Part shown: positions 12,701 through 24,300 of the stretch, piece after piece
How positions within the stretch are numbered: the stretch's first letter is position 1
How the letters are laid out: each line of letters starts with the position of its first letter
DNA from: Plantago elongata
Taxonomy: Eukaryota > Streptophyta > Magnoliopsida > Lamiales > Plantaginaceae
Direction of reading: 5' to 3'
NCBI GenBank assembly: GCA_036897095.1
Contig: JAYMSP010000002.1
Location: 1-64,000, forward strand
DNA: 64,000 nucleotides
Position numbers and translations under genes: made by a program
Notes under the pieces: model-generated
What the model was told of the DNA's origin: nothing
Database searches by the model: none
The model's input: only the letters and a program-made list of their open reading frames with translations

Positions 12701-14659
12701 ATAATAACTTAAATCGAACCTGTAATAATATGTTATATGCACGAATATAAATTTGACCATAACTCAAATATCATATAATACGAGTTTAATTTTAAGTATT
12801 CATTTGTATTGTTATTGCATAATGCCTTTGATGGAAAACTAACTCATTAGCCATTAAGTTTTAAGGTTGGAATAAAGTATAATATGAACGAACAAATAAT
12901 GGAACATCAAAATTATTTGAAATTTCAAAAATTTGAATAGCAGATTACTTCTAGAAGTTGGTTTACTTGAGGCATTAAATATAGTATAACGACTTGTTTA
13001 TAAAATGCCGCCGTAGTCGTGACTTGCCTAATGGCAGAGAACCTTCGCCAGCTGAATAGGTTGGAAAGGAACCTCACAAGGCAAATCTACTAGGAATGTG
13101 GGTTATATAGATTACGAAATAAAGGGACAAACATTATTTATTATATATAGAAATAAAAAGAATTTAAACATCAATGTTATGTATAAAAAACATATTTATA
13201 TGTAAAATGTTTCACGGAAAACATGTATAAGTTGTTAAAACCTTTATAATTATAACTAAAAATACCATTCGACCTCAGTTATACTAATACAGATGCTTTC
13301 AAGAATTTGAAAACGTTTAATACCTGGTAGCCTGACCTTTAATAAGGATTCGATTGCTAAGAAGGATTAATTAATTAAAATAAACTAAGCCAAATCATGG
13401 GATAATTAACGTCCACCAGATAATCTGGACCATAAACAAACCAACCACGGGTCAAGAAGATTCGGCAGGACAAAGTGCAGCATGTGCTCCCACATGGTGC
13501 ATTCGGGTCGGTACCACCATACCCGCTCCATCATCAGCCACACAATTTCATTATCTGGTTTACGGTTAACCCCCTAATTAAGAAGCCATAACTTAGTCAC
13601 TAACTTAATTAATAGAGATATTGACCTCAACTCTTGAGGTCTTGAATCATGTTGCTTGAGCGTAAAAGTCGTGTGGTTTTATTATATTTTGATGTATTTA
13701 ATCTATGACAATTGACAAGTGCTATCCTAGATTATTCAATTAGGTTTAATTGTCTTTTGACAATATAAACGAGAAATCAAAACAATACTTAATACACTTT
13801 TAACTTGTAAGGCAATTTTTGGTTATTTATTAGAATTAAAAGACGAATATATAATCAATTTTTACATAAGTATAAAACTATAAATGAAATTTAATTATTA
13901 TCTAGTCGATTTTAAAAGTTAATTAAAAAAGCTTATCATTTAAATGAAACCTAATTGATTTAATTAATATTTCATACTTATCTGACATTAGGATAAGTCA
14001 CCAAATATATTTCAAAATATCTAGTTGTCGTCTAATTCTCTACCGGCTATGTAGTCCATTATTCACTAATATGCCACATTTTCATTTTGAACACGAAGAT
14101 TATATAAATACACCTTTGCCAAATTTAGTTTTATTGCATGTCACAAAGAAACAAGGTCATGACATATCACGGTCTCTAGTATGGTAGGAGAATTGGACAC
14201 GACCATCCCACACAAGCAAATGTTAACTTAATTAGGAGGAGATTATGTCATCTTCTTGCGCGTTAATTGTCTCAGAAGCCTCAGCTTGTAAGTGGATTAG
14301 TTGGGATTAAGATGCAAACAAAAGTTGTCCTCTAGAGGATAACTATTAACAGAGCCATGGATGATTATTAGCATCATCAACCACACTTGACTGAAGTCCA
14401 GGTGATTGTGATTGATGTTAATTCAAAAGTGACGTGGAGCTGTTTAACAAAATTAACTGAAAATGTAGCTGGTAGTTGATTATGTAAGTTTTTTTTTTAA
14501 CAAACTTACTTAGTTAGCTTCTCAAATCAGTTAACTTTTCAGCTAGTTTGTTTGAAAAGTTGTGCATTTAAGTAACGAGCTTTTATTAAAAAAATTTATT
14601 GAGCTAAAAAAAAAAACAAAGCATATGACACGGACTTGTACGTGACGACGACACATTAC

Positions 14660-14795
14660 CACTACAGAAAAAATTATATGACGACGCGTTGTGAGACGTC
14701 ACCATTAAAGATGATCTTAATGCTCTGTAGGGAATTGAGTTTCTAACATCATCATGCTATTATTTTTATTTTTTTTCCTTCCCAATTTTGTAGTG
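14660..14795. mobile_element. candidate small CACTA-like element
   Basis: It starts CACTACAGAAAAAA and ends with TTTTGTAGTG, the inverted CACTA-type end. Subterminal sequence has GACGACGCGTTG and GAGACGTCACC. The 3-bp flanks (TAC and CGG) do not match, so a target-site duplication is not shown. Confidence 0.35.
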
Positions 14796-15172
14796 CGGTT
14801 GAGCATGGTAAATGATGGCGGATCAATTTATTCGGTAATTCAGTTAAGTCCACATAAGACCAGCCACTAGCAAATCTAAGTGAAAGACACAATAGAAGCC
14901 TCCCCAATTGACCACAGATGAAAACCTTCCGTGTGTAATAAATTTATTAAGTTATAATTAAAAACAAGAAATTATTCCCCAAACATCCAAGTCACCATTT
15001 CTGTAAACCCCAAACAGCACCTAACACACATTAATTCCAAACACTCGCACATATATATTCAGTCAAAACTCAAAACCTCTGCCTCTACCCTCCATTTTGC
15101 ACTCTCACATTCTTCCACCTCTCTTTTATTAAACCCCAACAATCTTTCCTCTCATTCACACACTTACAAGAA

Positions 15173-17134
15173 ATGATTGGACTCATCTCCAAAGAGGACA
15201 AATCTCCTAAGAAAGTTGTCATATTGATCCCAAGATGGATCAAGACTCTCTTCTTCTTGATCACCATGTTGATCTCCCTCCTCCTCTTCTCCGCCCCGAT
15301 TCTCCTCATCGTAGCCGACGCTCTCCTCCCCTCTGCGCTCCTCTCCGCGTCGCTTCCGTCCTCGCTCACGTTCCAGACGTTCTCAACCCATTTAAACAAC
15401 TACGATTTTCGGTACTCTCTCATCGACATACCTCTAGTCTCGATCATTCGGTCCGCGATTATATTTTGTAAGTTCATGAATTACGCAATAAAGTGATTGC
15501 TGTTTTACTAATATAATAATAATAATAATAATAATGTTTATTATTTGTTGAGTGCAGGCGTGTATAGTTTTTGTGACGGGCCGAAGCTGTCACGTGGGCC
15601 ATACCTAGGAGTTGCCACCGCGTGCTCAGTTGCGTCATTGGTTTTTGTGTCGTTGAAAGCGTCGTACGTGTTTATGATTAGTGGCGGAGTTAAGGGCACC
15701 GAGGTGGCCTTGTTTGTTTGTTCGTTGGTCTTGGCGATTGGGCATGTTGTAGTGGCGTATAGGACTAGTTGTAGAGAAAGGAGGAAGCTTCTTGTTTACA
15801 AGATTGACATTGAAGCTGTAAGTAAAGTTCCACTCTTTCTTTCTTTCTTTAATCTCTTCCCTTATTGCCTAAGCTAAAAATCTAGTCAAACTCGATTTTG
15901 TACGTTGCACTCTACAATATAATTCGTTAAAGCAAGCATAGACTAAATCGAATACAAATTGAAACTAGCATAGTCAATGAAGTTAAAGAGTTGAGATTAG
16001 TCAAGTTGAGCTAGTAACTTAATTAGTCACTAATTGCTCGCACATTTGATGATTAATTTAAGTGTGGTGATTTGAGGAGATGTTAGCATTAACTTATGAA
16101 CTAAATCACGTCGTGTTTAGTGAATTTCTTGATTAAGGTGGAGAAGATTTTGAGGTCAAGTTGGTTGGGTGAACGTGGGTCCCATGACTCGGTGTATAAA
16201 GCTGACCAATTAGGATTGTAGGATTTGTCGTAGATCATGGGTTCCAATTAATTGACCGGACTTCAATCACGTTCTTCTTTCTAGAACATGGTTTTATTTT
16301 TTATTTTTCTAATTATTTTGGTGTAAAAATCAGTTTTCTCATATTTTCAGTACTAAAATCATTTAATTTGAATAGGATTTCGCAACCTAATTTTGCAACA
16401 AGGTTGATATGGCTAAGCTTCATACAATTATTATTATTTTAATCGTTCGTCACACTTAATTTATTCTAATAGTAATTAATTTGTATAGTATTAATTTAGA
16501 GAAAATAGACTTTTCACGAAATATACTCCTAAGAGGCTAAGACTATGTGGTATAAGTCATTTGAACTTGGAAGAAGCTATTGAGATGGTTAGATATTTTA
16601 TGTCGATTAATTTGTACTTTTTAACTTGGGAGTCTTAATCTTTATATATAAGACTGTCTTATTCGATTATGATATTTCAAATTTGATTTTTTCATCGAAC
16701 TAAGTTAAAGTCGTGCATTTTTTATTTTTTATTATTATTTTTAGAATAATTTACAAAATAGAGGCAAGTAAGACAATGGGATATTTCCCATTTCTAAGTT
16801 TTCTTTTTTGTCCAAATCACTAGTTCCACTTGATTGACAATCAATACCTTGTCAAATTGGAGCATTTGTAGTTGTCTGCTGCTGCTGCTTTATATCTTAC
16901 TATAATATCATGATTAATGCGTAAACCCATATGTCTTATTCAACGAACCATTCTTTTAATTCCTCTTCTTCATCATAAAGAAAATCAAATAGTCGTCGCA
17001 AGTTGATTATTTAATCCTTCTAACTACTTTAATCTGTACTGATAAATCTTATGTCACATGAAATGCAGGTTACAGCGTGCAATAAAGGATTTCAAAGATA
17101 TCAAAAAATAATCCAACAAGCAAGAACAAAGTGA
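15173..17134 (+). CDS. small four-helix membrane protein (alpha/beta-hydrolase-related by name)
   Basis: Exons 15173-15467, 15558-15817 and 17069-17134 give 206 residues with consistent phases and a TGA stop. The N-terminus is basic and is followed by about four hydrophobic segments, near residues 24-48, 84-103, 112-133 and 143-163. The tail is short and basic, so an integral membrane protein is likely. A similar plant protein is, as I recall, annotated in Arabidopsis as alpha/beta hydrolase related (At2g40095). I see no GxSxG nucleophile elbow or other catalytic motif, so no enzymatic role is supported. Intron 1 holds a (TAA)n microsatellite and intron 2 is about 1.25 kb. The function is unknown. 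The next gene on the same strand is the ABC1-type kinase. Confidence 0.8.
15512..15535. repeat. (TAA)n microsatellite in intron 1
   Basis: An AATAAT run just upstream of the exon 2 acceptor of the small membrane protein gene. Confidence 0.85.
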
Positions 17135-20100
17135 AAGACAAATTATCCTCTTGTCTTTTGGCCAAATTCAATTTTCCCCACAGTCAGGCTTCAGGTAAAT
17201 ACTGATACAGGAATCTTTTTTTTATCAATCAATCCAATTAGGTTGTTTGTTTATAAGCCTGTGACTGTATAGGTTGTAGCCCATGCCCCATGTGCCACCA
17301 CTTGTGTAACATTTTGAAAAATTAATTTCGAATTTTAAAAGTTTGAAATTTGAAGTTTTGTATTCGGTCGAGTTACGTATTGAATGATTGGATCTTGACT
17401 AATTCATGTTCTGGATTTCAAATTTTCAGGTATCCTAAGGAGATCTGAGCTGATGCTAGGTCAAAAGCCACATACTAGTTAGGACAGTTCCTTTTGTTTG
17501 TGTGTATGTATGTACATAATTTTAGTTGGAGCTCGAGTTAAATCTGCACGAGAAGGGTTTTGTGTGGAATTAAGGGGTTTAGCGAAGCGGTGAAGGGAGT
17601 GTAATTAGCTCCATATACTTGTACAGTGCAAATGAAATGGTATCCTGTCATTTCATATGTAAAATACAAGCTGTAAAAGTTAAAAGAACTACTGCTGGTG
17701 TGTACATTGGATTCTGCTACCGCATGGTTCATTTATCAAGAAGTGAAATGCATTGCAATTTCAAAATGGGTAGTTTATATGTCGGGTTGAATCTCTGTTC
17801 CACTTTCACATTATGCAATTACATTGTAATTTGGAACTTAAGAAACCAGCTTGTCCATCAGGCATCAGTCCATGTGTAAAGGATCACTTTGTGAGAAAAT
17901 ACATTCAAAATGCTAAGAATTCTCCTTTGTGTTAGGCACCCTCGTAAAAGGATTTCGATCAGATACTTCCTAACAATTGAAGTATAAAGGAACGGCCTGG
18001 GTGCGACGGTTGTGCTTTTAGCATAAAGCCTTTGATGCTAAAGCCTAATTTATACATTAATCTCAAGAGAAGAATAAAGAGTTCTTGGTGCTCAACTGCA
18101 CAAATGAGAAATGTGAATACGGTCTACTTGTTCAAGCTAATTCGGTGTTTCCCCGCGTAACACACCCTAAGAAGACTTCCTAGAACATTATGTTCGGAAG
18201 TATAAGCTGTGATCTGTCATGAAATTCAGTTTGAGGAAGGAGACCAATATCCTCCTCTCCCTGTCATGGAACATAGACATAAAGATTAGTCTAATGTTTA
18301 ACAATTTTATTGTGGTTCAAACGGTTCTACGCTAACATACATTAGAACTTGATCTTTACTACGCGATTTCCAAACAAACACCGATTTCTTTAAACAGGGC
18401 CTGACCTGGAGGACTTCTTATGTCCTTCTTGAAATTGTATTCGAAGTTCTGCGCACACATCAAGTATTACATTTGGCCTAATAAAACTTAACAGTATGCT
18501 GTATGCCTTCCTATCTGCTCTTTTTTATTCAATCCGTAACTTAGTTTTTGTACAAAAATGTGTTTAATGATGTCTATTATGAACTTTAACAGATGCTCGA
18601 ATCTAATGCCAGTAGGAATATCAATGATTAATTATGAGCCAGAACCAATATTCCACAAGATGATTCTGCTTCTCTGTCTTGTACTCATTGTTCTGTTTCA
18701 ACTGCCACCCAGAGCATTAAAAGTTACTCAAATATACACAATCCTCCAATTCAGGCTCCCAGCATCAAATTCTCCACCACTTAATACAATAATCCTGTAC
18801 TAAGTTCCATAACATACTTAACAGTTAACAATAACATACGTTTGTCTTCCAGATGGTTGTAAACTTGTAATCTCAGATTCTTAGTTGGCTATAACTCGGA
18901 GTTTACCTGTACAACAAAGTCTTGACTTCTTACCTTGTCGATGTAAAATCACAGTTGGAAGCACACTTCGAAATACCAAATGATACGGAAATGTTTTACC
19001 GAATTAGCCATATGTAATGGATATCGTGAGTAGTGATGTTTGATGAATCGAGCCAAGTATCTCAAATTCTGAGTACTCGAGCTTGGTTCAAGCTGTAGCA
19101 AGTCCGAGCTCGACTCGACTAGTTAAAAGTTAATTTTTCGAGCTCGGGTCATATTAAATTCGGGTCATTTGGTTTGAACTTTAATTTACTTTGAGCATGG
19201 CTGGTAACTATATAAATACAATAACCAAACCTAATCAAACTTGAGTATCAATGAGTTAAGGTATACCACGCTCGATAATAAAACAAGCACCAATCGTGTA
19301 ACAAAATATTCATTAGTTGGGAAATAAAATAGAATCTAAACTGCAAGAAGTATAAAGCGGAACAGAATAGTTGCCAAACAAAGCCGTATAACCAATTTGG
19401 ATAGCATAATTCTTTATTGTACACAAACCAACTTCACAGGTCATGCTAGCTAACTCCTTTCTTGGAATGTGATTATGATGATACATAACTTTTACAGGTC
19501 ATTTGTATGTCAATTGTCAACAACATTCTGCTAAAAGAAAGATAATGGCCCCTATATACAGGTAAGATATTGGGGATTTTATAAGTTATAATAGTTTTAC
19601 AGGTCTTGTTAGAGGATAATGAGGACCCCCATTGAAAGTGGGTGTGCAAGAAACTGACTAATCAGAATGAAGATCTTTGAGATCAGCACTGCAGACATGA
19701 ATAAAAATGTTGTGTCCACTGCCTTTAAGAAATTGGACCTTGGGTTCTGTAGTCCAGAGGAGCAACCACTCCTGTCTTAAACTATATTACTACTGCTCTG
19801 TCTGGTTTGGTGTATGATTGGATGACAACAAATACATGGTCCAGTACCAGGATATATATGTGACCTACCAATTTGTAAAAAGGTTCATAGCTAGATTTTA
19901 GATTAAGTGGGGTAATAGTTTATCTAAATAATTACATGATAATTGTATAGTGGGATAATCGTGGGCTTTGTTGGCATGATGTTCACATTTGAACCTGGGC
20001 ATGTTAATTTGCAGGATATTTCAAGAGGTTTTTCTTCCTGATTATTTATGAGGAAACTATAGATTTGCCCTTTCTTATAGATTTATAGATATATTTTAAG

Positions 20101-21381
20101 GTAAGAGTTACTATCACCATGCAACCATTTATAAATAGACTTCACTAGTAATAAGTTAAGTATAGGAGAGTACATTATTATAAAGTCACCTATTATAAAT
20201 ATTTAATGCTTGATCAAGAGGTAATGCCTGGCATACTAAGATAGATTAGTTAACACCAACATCTTTATTAAGGGAGGAATACTCTATTTATTGATTTTAT
20301 AAAAAGTTATACAATTAGGTCATAGTTTTAAACAGTGTTTGGTTCGTGTTTTGTTTTATGTTTTTTCCTATGTTCTGTTAGAAGTGAAATAACTTTTTTT
20401 TATAGACGACATTTTACCAAAATAAAATAAATTTTCATTTATGGAAATAAACCCACATTACAATTTATTTTTAACCATACATTATTGAGTCCACGTGTAA
20501 TTTTTATCTCAAACTCATCCTTACACATACTACATATTTTTCTTAAAAACGTGTAAATGAGATATGTTTCGTTATAAATGAGACGGAGGGAGTACTTGTT
20601 TGCCTAATGAGTGGAGTCTAACTCAGATGATAAGATGTATTAAGATATGTGAAACACAGCTAAGTTGGTAACACGCTTCACCTTCAACCAATAGATTGGG
20701 GGTTTGAGCCACTCTTTAGCCGTTAAAAAAAAAATAAAAAATAAAAACACCTGCCATTTAGTTCATTTGTAATATCTAATTTTAATCTATTTTACTTTTT
20801 TTGCGAAGGTCAAGTTCGTGTTCTATTTTAACTACAATAATTTAACACGTCGAGCCTCAACTCCAAAGTTAAACTCGAATTATCGGACCGGTTAAACAAC
20901 ATCAGTTATAAGTTACTTTGTGACAAAAAAATTTCCCCTCATCGATAAGACAATCTATATCGTGCTATTCCTATATTTTCATATGTGCATGTGGAACAAG
21001 TGTATACAAATTTCGAACAATCAATTAGGGTCACATTACATGTAAGTACATTTTATCATATTCGATTTTTACATAGCTATTTTGGGCTCAATTTCAGAAC
21101 TTCTGGGGGATCAATCAATCAGTTAAAGCACACAAGTTTTCTGGGCTTGACTTGGATCTATCATCTATGGGCCAGCCCATCTGAAATCCTTCTTGAAAGA
21201 TAACGTTTCATTCAAAACGTGTGTTCCTGATTGCTAAAACGTAGCATAATTCGGAGCGCAAAATTGTCTGCTTGCTTGCGTAAAAAGTACAAACAACTAC
21301 AGTATAAAACTAGAGAGAGAAATTATTAGAATTCAAAAGAGAAAAGGAATCAGAAAAAAATCAAACATACAATACAATACA
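17135..21381. other. 4.2 kb gene-free region
   Basis: The first part is probably 3' UTR of the membrane protein gene. No other gene is supported. Contents include a CGAGCTC-rich repeat near 19040-19180, a possible Stowaway end at about 20580-20594 (AGACGGAGGGAGTA with no partner seen) and a SINE-like element at about 20665-20745. The last 200 bp should contain the ABC1K promoter. Confidence 0.55.
20665..20745 (+). mobile_element. SINE-like element (family member 2)
   Basis: On the plus strand it shows CAGCTAAGTTGGTAACAC (A-box-like), CAACCAATAGATTGGGGGTT and GGTTTGAGCC (B-box-like), then CCGTTAAAAAAAAAATAAAA. The order of motifs and the A-rich end match the copy at 23222-23303. The 5' boundary is uncertain and no clear target-site duplication was seen. 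Confidence 0.65.
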
Positions 21382-24300
21382 ATGGCGGCCAGATCTATGT
21401 GGCGCGCCAAATTGTTGCTGGCTACGACGGCTGCCGGAGTTGGAGCCGGAGCGGCGGCAATTTCGATCTCCGACGACCCTGCCTCCGCTCTAAAGCTCAC
21501 AACCGCCGTCCCTGTTCGTCTCTTCCGCGACGCCGTTGCCGCAGCTGCCATCGCTTATGGTAGGACACTACACTTCGATCTCATTTCGCTCTCTGCAATT
21601 AATATGCTAGCTCATTTCTTACTTTTTGAGTTTTTTCGTCCATTAGATTTGCTGTTTTTTTTACTCTCAGCTATGTGGATTATTGAAGTGGTGCTGAATT
21701 TAGGGGTTAGGAATCAGGATTCTCTGAATTTTGGGTTTGCACTTACGATTTAGCATGCAGGAGGAGAAACTTTAGGTCATATTGTACGTGTATACGGATC
21801 ACCGAAGGTGTAATCTGGAAATTATGTCCTAAGATGATTGGGATGACCTTAAATGCTTCATGAGCTTATTTAAATCGCACATCTCTATGTGTGGTTAAAA
21901 CTATGGAAACATTTGTTGGAGGGGAGAATCAAGTGCAACTGATTCAGATATGCGCCTCGGTTTGTTGTGTTTTTACTCTCCGTGTGTTTCTTAGGGAACA
22001 CGATTCAATTTGGTTTTGCACCTTAGGGGTTTCACATGCAGGTGGAGAAAATTTAGGTGCCATTGTACATATGTAAGGATCACCGAAAGTGTAATCTGGG
22101 AAATTCTATCCTGGGATGATTGGGAAGACTTCAAATCTTTAAGAGTTTGTCAGTTTGTCTGAAATCGCGAAGTCTCCCAGTGTTTGGTTAATTGTATATA
22201 ATATGTGTTTGAGGGGAGAAACAAGTGCCACTTAGTGCTGATTCAGATATGCAGCAAGCAGATTTAGAGTGAATGGATTGCAATTTACTTCAACGTTACT
22301 TTTGGAGAACTGACCTTGAAGAGAGTTGCTGGTGGCGAAGGTTTAGGGAAATGAGGTGTTACTAGCCTGGGGAAGGTTTATATTTGATATTGAATTCTCT
22401 GTGGTGGTTATGCTGTTCAGATTCGAATGTAACAATTGCTTTCCTTGGGAATATCAAAATTGGCAGGCTTATGCTCCTCTGATTGCTTGTGGTTGTATGG
22501 CTATGATAATTGAGAAGTACTTTCCTTGAATGTAGGGACTGCATTATGGTTTTTGACCAGTTTATCAGAAATTATGTACTAGTTGGTGCCGCACTTTCTG
22601 GGAAATCGTTTGTTGTCGAAATCGATTGGTAAGGTGGAGGATGTTGTTACTGACTCCAAAAACGAGATGCAATGTTCTTGGTAAAATCCTTGGAATGCTG
22701 TATCCTGTATGTTTTATATGTACGGACAGAGGATTATTACTTTTGAACAGGTTCCATTAGATATGGTAACTGCTGGAGTAAGGTGATCGTTTTTGTGGAA
22801 AAGGAGGTAAATATAAGAATATGACAACGTTCTCAACCCCGAGCACGCTTTAAAGTCTATCTAACTCCAGCTGATAATTCTGGCTGGCATCATTCAGTGT
22901 ACAAGGGTTGGAATGGGTTCGAATGTTTCAAATCGATTAATTAGGAGGAACCACTAGAGCTGTCCTGAGTAGTATCCCTGCTCTAGAACTTTCTTACTCC
23001 GGCACTATCTGTCAACCTAGATACTTCATATGTTTAGCTGCAGTAATGCATGGCTAAGTTTGGGAGGCTTTAATTGGAGAGAAGCTAATCATTACCATGA
23101 CCTCGGGCTTGATAACTGTATATATGTTGAACCGAATTTGGACTTTAAATGATGAGTGTAGCTAGAGATAACAAACTCAATAGATTTCAAGCTTACCTTA
23201 ACCTGCTATAGTTTTTTTTTAAACGGAAAACATGACTAGAACCCCCCGACCTATTGGTTGGAGGGGAAGCAACTTACCAACTGAGTTGTGCTTCGTTGTC
23301 AATCTGCTATAGTTATTGTTTTTTTGTTTTCTAAATTTCTTCACAGCTCAAGCTTTTTTTTAAATTCATGATAAGTTCTGGTTTCGTCTCAGATTATGAA
23401 TACTCCCTCTGGGGATTGCCTGAGAGTAGTAGTGAAAGAGCAAGAATTAAGCGGGAAGTTCACACCAGGAGTGCAATTAGGCTTCAAGAACTTTGCTTTA
23501 AAAATGGTGGCATATACATTAAACTAGGTCAACATATTAGTCAATTGGTAATGCCATTGTCATGTTGATATTTTCAGTTTCAATCAGAGCTTCACAATTC
23601 TTTGTTTAATTTTATTTTACTTTTTTTTCAGGAATACTTGGTCCCTGACGAGTATGTCCAGATTATGAGAGAATCAATGTTAAATAAGTGTCCAGTTTCT
23701 TCTTATGAACAAGTGCGTGAAGTTGTCAAGAAAGAGCTTGGAGGTGAACCGGAGGAAGTAAGAGTTATTTGAATAAGGGTATTCATACAACTATTCATTA
23801 GTATCCAAGTTAACAAAATTTCAAACAGCTAATCTAAAGCATGCTTCTTGACAGATATTTGATGAATTTGATCACGTCCCTATAGCAAGTGCTTCTTTAG
23901 CACAGGTCCATGTTGCGCGAACTCACGATGGGCAAAAAGTAGCTGTGAAGGTACAACCTCCAACTTTCTTGCTAATGAATAATGCTTTAAAATGTATATA
24001 TTGACTTAAGTTATTTTATTTTATCCACAATAGGTTCAGCACACTCACATGACAGATACAGCAGCAGCTGATTATGCTACTGTGGAGTTAATTGTAAACA
24101 CCCTGCATTGGGTTTTTCCTTCTTTTGATTACAGGTTCTGTAAGAATTCTATGGACATTTATCTTCGAAGTTTCTTACCTTCACAGCTGATAAAAATATT
24201 AAGCCCCATTTAATATTTAAAAAATTGTAAATAATGCATAATGTACAGAGTGTGATGCCTAATGCTGTAATGTTCTCTTTCCACTGATAAAACATTATCT

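Larger units (their letters stand above)
9034..15172. other. 6.1 kb gene-free region
   Basis: The stretch next to 9033 should be the NUP88 promoter and 5' UTR. The rest is AT-rich with no gene I can support. It contains a SINE-like relic (9345-9442), a Tourist-like MITE (12550-12700), a candidate CACTA-like element (14660-14795) and a short (GATC)n run near 11280-11296. Confidence 0.6.

Noticed and set aside
15173-17134. Active alpha/beta hydrolase
   Set aside because: No GxSxG motif or catalytic triad; the length and four hydrophobic segments do not fit the fold, only the inherited name suggests it.
20400-20594. Complete Stowaway element
   Set aside because: Only the right-hand GACGGAGGGAG end is visible; no matching left end was found.
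20665-20745. Possible tRNA gene from A-box and B-box motifs
   Set aside because: No cloverleaf or anticodon stem could be drawn, and the A-rich tail plus related copies fit a SINE.
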